From NCBI GenBank assembly GCA_016935885.1, contig JAFGQA010000088.1, forward strand, positions 1 through 13,405: 13,405 nt of DNA, read 5' to 3'. Within the stretch, counting starts at the first letter, position 1; each line of letters begins with the position of its first letter. This DNA is from Phycisphaerae bacterium. Lineage in GTDB: Bacteria; Planctomycetota; Phycisphaerae; UBA1845; UTPLA1. This document shows, piece by piece, positions 7,083 to 13,184 of this stretch. Both the position numbers and the translations under genes were made by a program. The notes beneath the pieces were generated by a model that saw only the letters and a program-made list of their open reading frames with translations, was not told the origin of the DNA and did not search any database.

Positions 7083-8251
7083 GGTGCGTTCCCAGCAGCC
7101 TGATCCAGAAGAATCTCGGCGTCGGCGGGCATCCCCGGCTTGAGCTCCATGTCCGGGTTCGGGATATCGACCTTGATTCGATAGACCAGCTTGATCCGCT
7201 CCTTCGTGGTCTGCACGTTCTTCGGCGTGAACTCGGCTTCCGAGGCAATGAACGAAACGCGGCCCTCGTAGGATTTGTCCGGGTAGGTGTCGGTGGTCAC
7301 GCGAACCTGCTGGCCGACCTTCACCCGACCGAGATCAGTCTCATTGATGTACGCCCGCACCCACACGTGTTCGAGGTCACCGACGGTCACGACTGGCGTC
7401 CCCGGCGCAACATATTCGCCTGGCTCCACGTTTTCCGAGAGAACGATCCCGGAGAGTGGCGCTGACAACGTCGCGTAGCCGAGACGGGTTTCGGCAAGGG
7501 CCAGCGCCGCCTTGGCTTGCTCGACGCGCGCCCGCGCCTGGCCGATCACTTCTTGCCGCGGACCGAGCTCCACCAGTTTGAATCGTTCGCGGGCCTGCGC
7601 CACCGCTGCCCGGGCCCGGGCGATCTGCTCCTTACGCGGTCCCTCTCGGACCAGCTTGAGTTGCTCCTCAGCCTCCTGCACACGTGCTTGCGCCGCGCCG
7701 TAGACGGCTCGGGCCGTATCGAACTCCTGATCCGCCGCAACCTGCTCTTCGTGCAGACGGCTGAGCCTCGCGTAGTTCGTTTCCGCATCGATCAGCTCGG
7801 CTCTTGTGCGGGCGAGCGCCGCCTCCGCAACAGCGATCTCTTGCGGGCGTGAACCGGCTTCCAGCTCAGCGAGGTAGGCCTGGGCCTCCTCCAGCGCCGC
7901 GGCGGCCCCCGCAATCTCCTCCGGGCGGGAACCAGCCTCCAGCTCGGCCAGGGCCGCTTCGACGACACCCAATTCCGCCCGCCGGATTGCGCCTTCAGCC
8001 TCCAGGTCCGAGCTGTCCAGCTCCGCGACGAGATCACCGCTCGCCACCAGCTCGCCTTCCGAAACCAAACGCCTATCGACCCTCCCGGCGATCTTGAAGC
8101 TTACCTCTGCGTCGGTTACCTCAATGTTGCCGGACACGCGGATGGCGTGGCCTTCGGCCGTTGGATCGAACCATCCTCTTTGATAACCCACCCCGCCGAT
8201 TGCTGCGGCCAGCGGCACGACCAGAAGTGCCAACTTGCGTTTGCCTTTCAT
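7079..8251 (-). CDS. ybhG: HlyD-family membrane-fusion (periplasmic adaptor) protein, YbhG-like
   Basis: The 390-residue protein begins MKGKRKLALLVVPL, a basic start followed by one membrane anchor or signal segment. After it come half of a lipoyl domain (VSFKIAGRVDRRLVSEGELV), a long alpha-helical hairpin, the second lipoyl half (LSAPLSGIVLSENVEPGEYV) and a beta-barrel region ending in LKPGMPADAEILL. Each hairpin arm carries two 26-residue repeats with a G-x-R-x-E-x-I signature (about residues 104-155 and 201-252). The frame is open to 8368, but GAGGTG at 8257-8262, 5 nt before the ATG at 8251, decides the start; the ATG at 8266 has no such site and falls in the proposed operator. The protein bridges the permeases to an outer-membrane channel. 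The gene is preceded by an 18-bp inverted repeat matching the one before tetR. Confidence 0.92.
   Translation of the reverse strand: MKGKRKLALLVVPLAAAIGGVGYQRGWFDPTAEGHAIRVSGNIEVTDAEVSFKIAGRVDRRLVSEGELVASGDLVAELDSSDLEAEGAIRRAELGVVEAALAELEAGSRPEEIAGAAAALEEAQAYLAELEAGSRPQEIAVAEAALARTRAELIDAETNYARLSRLHEEQVAADQEFDTARAVYGAAQARVQEAEEQLKLVREGPRKEQIARARAAVAQARERFKLVELGPRQEVIGQARARVEQAKAALALAETRLGYATLSAPLSGIVLSENVEPGEYVAPGTPVVTVGDLEHVWVRAYINETDLGRVKVGQQVRVTTDTYPDKSYEGRVSFIASEAEFTPKNVQTTKERIKLVYRIKVDIPNPDMELKPGMPADAEILLDQAAGNAP
7496..7651 (-). repeat. Two 26-residue coiled-coil repeats, returning arm of the adaptor hairpin
   Basis: Two consecutive 26-residue units start VREGPRKEQI and VELGPRQEVI. They share Gly, Arg, Glu and Ile spacing with the two units of the outgoing arm (7787-7942), so the hairpin is built symmetrically. 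Confidence 0.75.
7787..7942 (-). repeat. Two 26-residue coiled-coil repeats, outgoing arm of the adaptor hairpin
   Basis: Two consecutive 26-residue units start LEAGSRPEEI and LEAGSRPQEI. The repetition is also clear in DNA: ctccagctcggccagg near 7938 against ttccagctcagcgagg near 7860. Confidence 0.8.
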
Positions 8252-8256
8252 CGCCA

Positions 8257-8262
8257 CACCTC
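8257..8262 (-). promoter_or_regulatory. Ribosome binding site that fixes the adaptor start
   Basis: GAGGTG on the minus strand lies 5 nt before the ATG at 8251. The alternative upstream starts at 8266 and 8368 have no comparable site. Confidence 0.75.
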
Positions 8263-8266
8263 GCAT

Positions 8267-8284
8267 TGTGAATGCACGCTCACA
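8267..8284. promoter_or_regulatory. Proposed TetR operator before the efflux operon
   Basis: TGTGAATGCACGCTCACA is an imperfect inverted repeat (TGTGA-N8-TCACA) lying 15 nt upstream of the adaptor ATG, inside the about 100-nt gap after tetR. Its left half TGTGAAT and right half TCACA are the same as in the site at 8964-8981. Two matching 18-bp palindromes at the two likely promoters of a TetR-linked operon are good evidence for a shared operator, although binding is inference. A clear -35/-10 pair for this position was not found. Confidence 0.65.
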
Positions 8285-8292
8285 TCGCAAGC

Positions 8293-8313
8293 AAAAAAGA
8301 AAGCACGCAGTGC
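8293..8313 (-). terminator. Weak candidate intrinsic terminator after tetR
   Basis: On the minus strand GCAC-TGC-GTGC is followed directly by TTTCTTTTTT. The stem has only four firm pairs and a three-base loop, so it may attenuate readthrough from tetR into the efflux operon but is not a strong terminator. Confidence 0.3.
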
Positions 8314-8351
8314 CCCCCAAGTCAGGCCCGACGTTCCATCCGCTTTCCTGT

Positions 8352-8963
8352 TCATGATTTCCGTCCATCGGCCTGAATCGCCTCGCGAAAGACCTTCCAG
8401 CCGCGCTCCGCCTGTTTGGTCACGTCGAACACCCCGTCGCTAACATGCCACAGGATCGCGGCCGGTTGCACGAGCCCCAGGAACATGACCGCCAGGACGT
8501 CCGGGTCGGCGTTCTCGCGTATCCGACCGGCCTTTTGTCCCCGCCGGATCAACTGAGCCACACTTTTCAGGTATCCGGCGATGATCTCGTACACCTTCCG
8601 GCGTCGTTCCGGACGGCCTGCATAAAGCTCCTCTGAGAAGATCACGCGCGGGATGCCCTGATTGTCGCGGATCAGCTCGATATGCCGCATGAGTAGTCGT
8701 CGGAGCTGATCCAACGGGTCTCCGCCCTCGCGGGTTACCACCCCGACGTTGCCGTGCAGCCTCGATCCGATCAGGTCGAGCACGGCGTCAAGCACGCGTT
8801 CCTTCCCATCGAAATGGCGGTATATGGCTGAGGGAACCAGCCCAATCTGCCGAGCAACCCGGGCAACGCTCAGTCCCTGAAGCCCGTGACGGCCGATGAG
8901 GCCGAGGGCCGCCTCAGCGATCTGCTCCTGCCTCACCTGCGTTTCCAGCTTCTCAGCGCTCAT
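8352..8963 (-). CDS. cecR: TetR-family repressor of the efflux operon (CecR-like)
   Basis: The 203-residue protein has the TetR N-terminal DNA-binding domain at about residues 12-60, with LSVARVARQIGLVPSAIYRH as the helix-turn-helix and FDGKERVLDAVLDLI after it. The remaining about 140 residues form an alpha-helical ligand/dimer domain. It lies first in the same order as E. coli cecR-ybhGFSR, where the regulator controls the exporter. The ATG at 8963 abuts a perfect inverted repeat and lies about 11 nt downstream of the predicted transcription start, so repression of its own gene is likely. A second matching palindrome precedes the adaptor gene. The inducing ligand cannot be deduced. TetR family membership is certain, CecR orthology less so. 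Confidence 0.92.
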   Translation of the reverse strand: MSAEKLETQVRQEQIAEAALGLIGRHGLQGLSVARVARQIGLVPSAIYRHFDGKERVLDAVLDLIGSRLHGNVGVVTREGGDPLDQLRRLLMRHIELIRDNQGIPRVIFSEELYAGRPERRRKVYEIIAGYLKSVAQLIRRGQKAGRIRENADPDVLAVMFLGLVQPAAILWHVSDGVFDVTKQAERGWKVFREAIQADGRKS

Positions 8964-8981
8964 TGTGAATTCCCATTCACA
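8964..8981. promoter_or_regulatory. Proposed TetR operator, perfect inverted repeat
   Basis: TGTGAATTCCCATTCACA has perfect 7-bp arms (TGTGAAT/ATTCACA) around a 4-bp spacer. It touches the tetR start codon on one side and overlaps the last base of the -10 element on the other, so occupancy would block transcription. It shares TGTGAAT and TCACA with 8267-8284. Confidence 0.75.
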
Positions 8982-9008
8982 TTATACCACACCCGACCGA
9001 GAAATCAA
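8981..9008 (-). promoter_or_regulatory. Promoter of tetR
   Basis: On the minus strand TTGATT (9008-9003) and a perfect TATAAT (8986-8981) are separated by 16 bp. Transcription would start near 8974, giving a leader of about 11 nt and no good ribosome binding site apart from GGGA at 8971-8974. This suggests a near-leaderless, weakly translated repressor mRNA. Confidence 0.7.
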
Positions 9009-9009
9009 A

Positions 9010-9435
9010 CGGGGCAGCATGGACTGGCATCTTTCCACGCAAGTGCCTTGTTGACAGCAGGTTACAGCGTGGCGGGCCGCAGTGCAAACCCGCCTATCGT
9101 TCCTTGATGAGGTGCGACTGAGCGCGGATTCTCATTCACGTCTCGGGCCTACGGAGCACGGAATCGGCCGTTATCGGGGCCGGTTTCAGCGGTCCACACC
9201 CCCGCGGCTGAGACATCTTTGCGGGCGAGCTCGCGGCGAAGAGCCGGAGATGAGTTGTCCGCCTACCGGTGGTGTTTGATCTCGTTGTAAGGACCATGCA
9301 ACCGGGGCAGGGCTGCCCGGAGCGATGCGGCCGTTCGCGGCGTTCTCGTATGAAGCTCGGACGGGGACGACAGGTTGTGCGATGGCAGTTCGCACGATTA
9401 CGTACAACACGTCGGGCGCCCAATAGGGCCTTCTT
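9010..9435. other. Intergenic region without a recognisable gene
   Basis: About 430 bp lie between the tetR promoter and the stop of the CCG-domain gene. Open frames exist on the minus strand (9136-9423 and 9186-9464), but they overlap each other, lack ribosome binding sites, and read as Arg/Pro-rich translation without a family I recognise. I see no convincing terminator, RNA or repeat here; GCCC-AATA-GGGC at 9418-9429 is too short to call. Confidence 0.6.
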
Positions 9436-10092
9436 TCAGGTATGGCTACCGATGTACTCATCAAGCTCTGCGTGCCATAGATCGGGTTCGTATGTCTGAG
9501 GGACAGTGTCTTCGTCGAATAACAGATCTATCAAGTACCGTGGGCGCCTCCCTCCCACGAACATCGCCTTGCTGCATGAAACACAATAGACCACTACGTC
9601 TTCAACCGGCATGGTGGAAGCTTTCTTCTTCATCTGCCTCACAACACACTCCGTGGGAACGTTCCCCCAAAGGCTATCTCCACAACAGGTGCTTTTCGTT
9701 CTTGTGTGTAAGGGCTCAACCAGGGTGATGTTCATTCGTCGTACCAGTCTTCGTACGGCGTTGTGTACCCTTGGCTGATCTCTCGTTGGACAGGCATCGA
9801 TAATGGTCATCTCTCGACCTTCGTAGTCTGGGAAAGCAAAGAACGAATGCTCCGCGATCACTTCCCAGAGGGATATGGTTGACGCGTCCGGGTAGTTCTC
9901 CCGGTACCTTCGGTCGCAGCCCGGACATATGTTGATTACTTCGCTCCCTGACGTGAGAGGTGGCACATGCCGGCAGCAAGTGAGCAACATATCGATGTGC
10001 CCGAAGTGTTCGCGGAGAATGTCGTGCAGCCTCGCTGCGAGGTGCGGCTTGTAGATCATCAATGCGCATCCGGGAGCGAACAGCCTGTTCAT
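9436..10092 (-). CDS. Stand-alone double CCG-domain Fe-S protein (HdrB-like)
   Basis: The 218-residue protein has two cysteine-rich modules of the type found in HdrB, the LutA/GlcF group and related proteins. Module 1 has Cys9, Cys39-Cys40 and Cys56-x2-Cys59 (CPGC), but CCR replaces CCG. Module 2 has Cys101, Cys136-Cys137-Gly138 and Cys170-x2-Cys173 (CVSC), which fits the canonical spacing C-x(31-38)-CCG-x(33-34)-CxxC. In known members these bind unusual [4Fe-4S] or non-cubane clusters and handle thiol/disulfide electron transfer (family knowledge). There is no membrane segment, so it should be cytoplasmic. GGAGG at 10098-10102, 5 nt before the ATG, supports the start. No HdrA, HdrC or lactate-utilisation gene is adjacent, so its partner is unknown. 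Confidence 0.88.
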   Translation of the reverse strand: MNRLFAPGCALMIYKPHLAARLHDILREHFGHIDMLLTCCRHVPPLTSGSEVINICPGCDRRYRENYPDASTISLWEVIAEHSFFAFPDYEGREMTIIDACPTRDQPRVHNAVRRLVRRMNITLVEPLHTRTKSTCCGDSLWGNVPTECVVRQMKKKASTMPVEDVVVYCVSCSKAMFVGGRRPRYLIDLLFDEDTVPQTYEPDLWHAELDEYIGSHT

Positions 10093-10219
10093 TGGAACCT
10101 CCGGCGAGGTCGCCTCGACATCCGCGCCGTCCTGTCTATCCGGGCTCGAGCCGCAAAGGCATGGACAGCAGCAAAGGTGCGACGCCGGCGCGGTGGGCCG
10201 GGGCCGGCAGCGGCGACAT

Positions 10220-11110
10220 TCATAGCATCGTCTCCTGAACCGGTTCCCTTGGTGTATCGCCGCCGCCTAGGGCCTCCCAGGCGATCATGGCCTGCTTGCG
10301 CTGCGAGCCCCAGCGGTATTCACCGACGACGCCCATGCGGCGGATGACGCGGTGGCACGGGATCAGGAAGGATATCGGGTTGGCCGCCACCGCATTGCCT
10401 ACCGCCCGGGCCGCGTTCGGGTGGCCGATCTGACCGCCGAGATCGGTGTAGGTCGTTAGGTACGCCGGCGGAATACGGATCAGGGCTTCCCAGACCTTGA
10501 GCTGGAAGTTGGTGCCGCCGACGAGCAGGCGCAGGGGCGGAGATGACGAAGGTGAGCTCGGCTTGAACACGCGGGCAGCAATCTTGCCGGTTGCATTGGA
10601 GTCGCGACGAATAGTTGCAGCCGGCCAAGTCGTGCCAAGCTCCACCAGGCCGTCGCGTTCGCTGTCGGTGAATGATAGCCAACAAATGCCGCGTTGGCTT
10701 ATTCCAATCAGGCACCGGCCGAAGGGGCTGGTGTGTTCGCCGAACCGGATCGTCAGCCCACTGCCCCCTGACTTGAACTCACCCGGCGTGACTGCATCGA
10801 TCGACACAAACAGATCGTGCAGGCGGCCGGGACTGGAGAGGCCCGCGTCGTAGGTCGCGTCGAGGATCGAGCGGGCGTCGCGCAAGAGCGTGCGTGCGTC
10901 GTTCAGTTGAAGATAGCGGGCGAAGCGTTTGGGGCTGATGCCAGCCCAGCGTGTGAACAATCTTTGAAAATGGAACTGGCTGAGTCCGAGCGTATCGGCC
11001 AACTCCGCCAGCGGCACTGGACGGCGCCGATTCCGATTCAGGTATTCCAACGCAGCTCGGATGCGTTCGTAGTCGCTGGGGCGCCGCCTTGCCTCGTTCT
11101 TGCTGACCAT
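10220..11110 (-). CDS. AraC-type regulator fused to O6-methylguanine-DNA methyltransferase (Ada C-terminal type)
   Basis: From the ATG at 11110 the product has 296 residues. Residues about 12-115 are an AraC helix-turn-helix pair (LAELADTLGLSQFHFQRLF). The rest is an alkylguanine transferase with TNFQLKVWEAL and the active-site motif IPCHRVI, Cys252 being the methyl acceptor. The enzyme removes methyl groups from O6-methylguanine by suicide transfer to this cysteine. E. coli Ada (354 residues) also has an N-terminal domain with a methylphosphotriester-accepting cysteine; that domain is absent, so methylation-triggered activation as in E. coli cannot work the same way. The frame is open to 11296, but the extra 62 residues look like translated intergenic DNA. 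No clear ribosome binding site precedes 11110, so the start rests on domain limits. It lies 127 nt upstream of the CCG gene on the same strand. Confidence 0.9.
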   Translation of the reverse strand: MVSKNEARRRPSDYERIRAALEYLNRNRRRPVPLAELADTLGLSQFHFQRLFTRWAGISPKRFARYLQLNDARTLLRDARSILDATYDAGLSSPGRLHDLFVSIDAVTPGEFKSGGSGLTIRFGEHTSPFGRCLIGISQRGICWLSFTDSERDGLVELGTTWPAATIRRDSNATGKIAARVFKPSSPSSSPPLRLLVGGTNFQLKVWEALIRIPPAYLTTYTDLGGQIGHPNAARAVGNAVAANPISFLIPCHRVIRRMGVVGEYRWGSQRKQAMIAWEALGGGDTPREPVQETML

Positions 11111-11381
11111 GCGGCCGATTCTAGGTAGTTGAGGTGGCGAAACCACCCGGATCTTGCGGTGTCCGCCACCCGTGAGTCTCATTGTATCGGGCTTCTGGTG
11201 AGCGTGCATCGCATGATCCAGCGCTGTCGCTGATAAGACGCCCGGCGAAACGCAGGGATGAGACACCCTGAATGACTGTGCGTGAACGTATAACAACTGT
11301 AAACGCTTGCAGTTGAGCAGGTTATGAAGAAGGGACGGGGGCTCTCATAAGCTGCTGATCCTCGGGCAGGAGACCCGGAGA
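11111..11381. other. Intergenic region between the Ada-like gene and the transposase remnant
   Basis: No gene is apparent in these 271 bp apart from the N-terminal extension of the Ada-like frame, which I consider non-coding. The region should hold the promoter of the Ada-like gene, but I could not pick out a convincing one. It contains the inverted repeat at 11294-11315. Confidence 0.5.
11294..11315. repeat. Short inverted repeat
   Basis: CAACTG (11294-11299) and CAGTTG (11310-11315) form perfect 6-bp arms around a 10-bp spacer. The position upstream of the Ada-like gene and next to a transposase remnant allows either an operator or an insertion-sequence end; the sequence alone does not decide. 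Confidence 0.4.
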
Positions 11382-11609
11382 ATGGAGAATTGCGCTGAAC
11401 GGGATTCTACTCAAGCTGCGGTGGATCGACAAGGAGCCGCTGATCGGACGGGCGCGACCCTGAGCATCACCAAGAGCACGGTTTATCGAGTGGCTGGACG
11501 GCTCCGTCAGCAAGGTGAGGTGGGTATGCTGGATCGACGCGAGGACAACGGTGATATGAAGTTGGACGAGTGTTACCTGTCCAAGCCGGATAAGGTTGTG
11601 TGGAGTTAG
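11382..11609 (+). pseudogene. IS630-type transposase remnant (N-terminal helix-turn-helix part)
   Basis: The 75-residue frame contains ITKSTVYRVAGRLRQQGEVG followed by MLDRREDNGDMKLDECYL. This matches the pattern I recall for the N-terminal DNA-binding region of IS630-family transposases, where SxSTVYRxxxRFxxxGExGL is followed by DRREDNG and a YL motif. The match fades after about 11570. The rest, including the DDE catalytic domain, is absent from the window. The first 28 or so residues do not resemble a transposase start and there is no good ribosome binding site. I take it as a dead fragment that marks an old insertion. A small helix-turn-helix regulator is a less likely reading. Confidence 0.65.
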
Positions 11610-11654
11610 CCAGCCGCCTGCCCAGCGCACGCGAGCGCGGCGTTAATATTAGTT

Positions 11655-11661
11655 GGAGGAG
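11655..11661 (+). promoter_or_regulatory. Ribosome binding site of the PAS gene
   Basis: GGAGGAG lies 2 nt before the ATG at 11664 (4 nt counted from the GGAGG core). It is among the strongest sites in the window and confirms that this small gene is real. Confidence 0.8.
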
Positions 11662-11663
11662 TC

Positions 11664-12029
11664 ATGATCGACCGTTCATTGATGGCCGCATTGCTGGACA
11701 GCGTCAAAGACCCCGTGGTCCTTGTCGACCTGGACCACGTTATCCGCTATATGAACAAGGCGGCCATCGCTCACTACGAGGAAGGGCCAGCGCTGCTCGG
11801 GCGCTCCGTGTTCGACTGTCACAATGCAGATTCCCGGCGGCGAATCCTCGAGATCGTCGACGCGATGCAAGCTGGCGAAGAGGAACGCATGATCACCGAT
11901 AACCAGAAACACCGCATCTTCATGCGCGCGGTGCGCGCCACCGACGGCCAGCTCCTCGGTTACTACGAGCGCTACGAGCCGCCCGCTCGCCCTGGGCACG
12001 CGGGACCGGGAGACTCCTCGTCGTCATGA
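11664..12029 (+). CDS. Small stand-alone PAS-domain protein
   Basis: The 121-residue protein is almost entirely one PAS fold. It opens with a helix (MIDRSLMAALLDSV) and the strands DPVVLVDLDHVIRYMNKAA, then GRSVFDCHNADSRRRILEIV with a Cys52-His53 pair, and RIFMRAVRATDGQLLGYYE as the last strands. The tail (PPARPGHAGPGDSSSS) looks disordered. It resembles the PAS domains attached to DUF438-type proteins, which share the G-R-x-x-x-x-C-H pattern as I recall them. No output domain is present, so it would act through a partner or as a ligand or redox sensor. Heme, Fe-S or thiol sensing through Cys52/His53 is speculation. It is the only confident plus-strand gene here, follows a transposase remnant by 54 nt, and has no obvious promoter or terminator. 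Confidence 0.88.
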   Translation: MIDRSLMAALLDSVKDPVVLVDLDHVIRYMNKAAIAHYEEGPALLGRSVFDCHNADSRRRILEIVDAMQAGEEERMITDNQKHRIFMRAVRATDGQLLGYYERYEPPARPGHAGPGDSSSS

Positions 12030-13184
12030 TCGGGTGGTCCGGGCCGCGCTCGACTTTGGCTCACCAGCGCGCATCCGGGGCCACCGAGGTCCCTGGAATG
12101 GGGCAATGTGCCTGGAGTCATGACCGGAGGATGCGGTCTTCGAATCTTGGCGGCCGCTGACGAGCCGACGGAGTCGCTCGTGCCTCACGGCTCACCGACC
12201 GCCGCGTCTTCGTGGCGGTGCCTTGTGGTCAAGCGCCCAGCCAGCCCATGCCATCAATGACGTGGATCCCGACGTACAGCGCCAGTCCAAGCTCAACACG
12301 CTGGGAAACGGTGTTGTAGCGGGCGCCGTAAAGGGGCCGCCAACGAAGCGCTGGGTGGGCGGATGGCAGTGGTTCACGGTGCTTGGCGGGGCAAGCCGGT
12401 GGTCGTTGGAGCGCCTCCGGCCTTGAACTTGTCCCGTTTGGCTTCGACAGTATGCTGGTGATCGAGGCGCGAGTTGCTCCGGGCACCACCATCGGCGAAC
12501 GGCGGTCCGTCCGCTAGAATGGGGATCGCGAGATCGGCGCCTGATGACGAACGCGAGGGAACCGACGCCGGCCGGCTCGAATAGTTGACGAGGTGTCGCA
12601 GCGCTGAATGAGAGGCGAATCATGGGATCACAGTATGACCCGGCGAAGAGACGATATGACAGCGTATCGCGTGTTCCGGCTTGATGGGCCCACTCAGTTG
12701 CATCGAGAACAATGCAGACACGGATCAGACGGCGCGACGGGCACGCTTGGCACCGCGTTGCGCTCGGTGATTCGAATCGGGCAAGCCGAGCTCCGTGACG
12801 GCTCCAGGCTTTCGATCTCCGAGGTCAAAAGCCGGCAAGCCAATCGACACGTTCACGGATGCCAGCGTGGCAACTTGGGGCTCGGCGCGCGGCCACCTAT
12901 GGAGCAGGCACGTACAACGCGATCTTCCGCCCTATGTAGGAGTCGCCACCAAGTGCCGACTAACCAGTGAAATCTCAGCGAGGCGCACCTGGCCCAAGAA
13001 GCGCCCAACCGCGCGCACGCAGAAAGGCAGATTCCCACAGGATTCTATGAAGGGCTATGCCGGGGTATTCGGGCTGGTGTGCGCGGGGAATCTACCTTCG
13101 ACTCGGGAGTTTCTCCGCTAGGACTTCCACACGCCGTCCGAGACGCGTTGCCCCACGGGCATCCTGGTGGCCCGCGTGGCGAGT
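12030..13184. other. About 1.15 kb without recognisable genes
   Basis: Several frames of 60-143 codons occur on both strands (for example 12192-12623 minus and 12608-12970 plus). They overlap one another, lack ribosome binding sites, and give Arg-, Pro- and Ser-rich translations typical of random frames in GC-rich DNA. I found no tRNA, CRISPR array, terminal inverted repeat or clear tandem repeat. The stretch may be decayed coding sequence next to the transposase remnant, or a long intergenic region. Confidence 0.55.

Noticed and set aside
8252..8368. Longer adaptor protein starting at 8368 or 8266
   Set aside because: The extra residues overlap tetR and the operator, do not look like a signal peptide, and have no ribosome binding site; GAGGTG before 8251 fits well.
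8964..8981. CRP/FNR-type site, because of TGTGA...TCACA
   Set aside because: CRP sites have 6 bp between the half sites; here there are 8, and the same 18-bp form occurs at both ends of a TetR-linked operon, which fits the TetR protein better.
9418..9429. Hairpin GCCC-AATA-GGGC after the CCG gene as a terminator
   Set aside because: Only four base pairs and no T-run on the minus strand.
9136..9464. Two overlapping minus-strand frames between the CCG gene and tetR
   Set aside because: One overlaps the end of a real gene, neither has a ribosome binding site, and the translations match no family I know.
12192..12623. Minus-strand open frame of 143 codons, and the plus-strand frame 12608-12970
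   Set aside because: Low-complexity Arg/Pro/Ser-rich translation, overlapping frames, no ribosome binding site and no recognisable domain.
12765..12790. tRNA T-arm-like ATTCGAATC
   Set aside because: No matching T-stem, anticodon arm or acceptor stem could be built around it.
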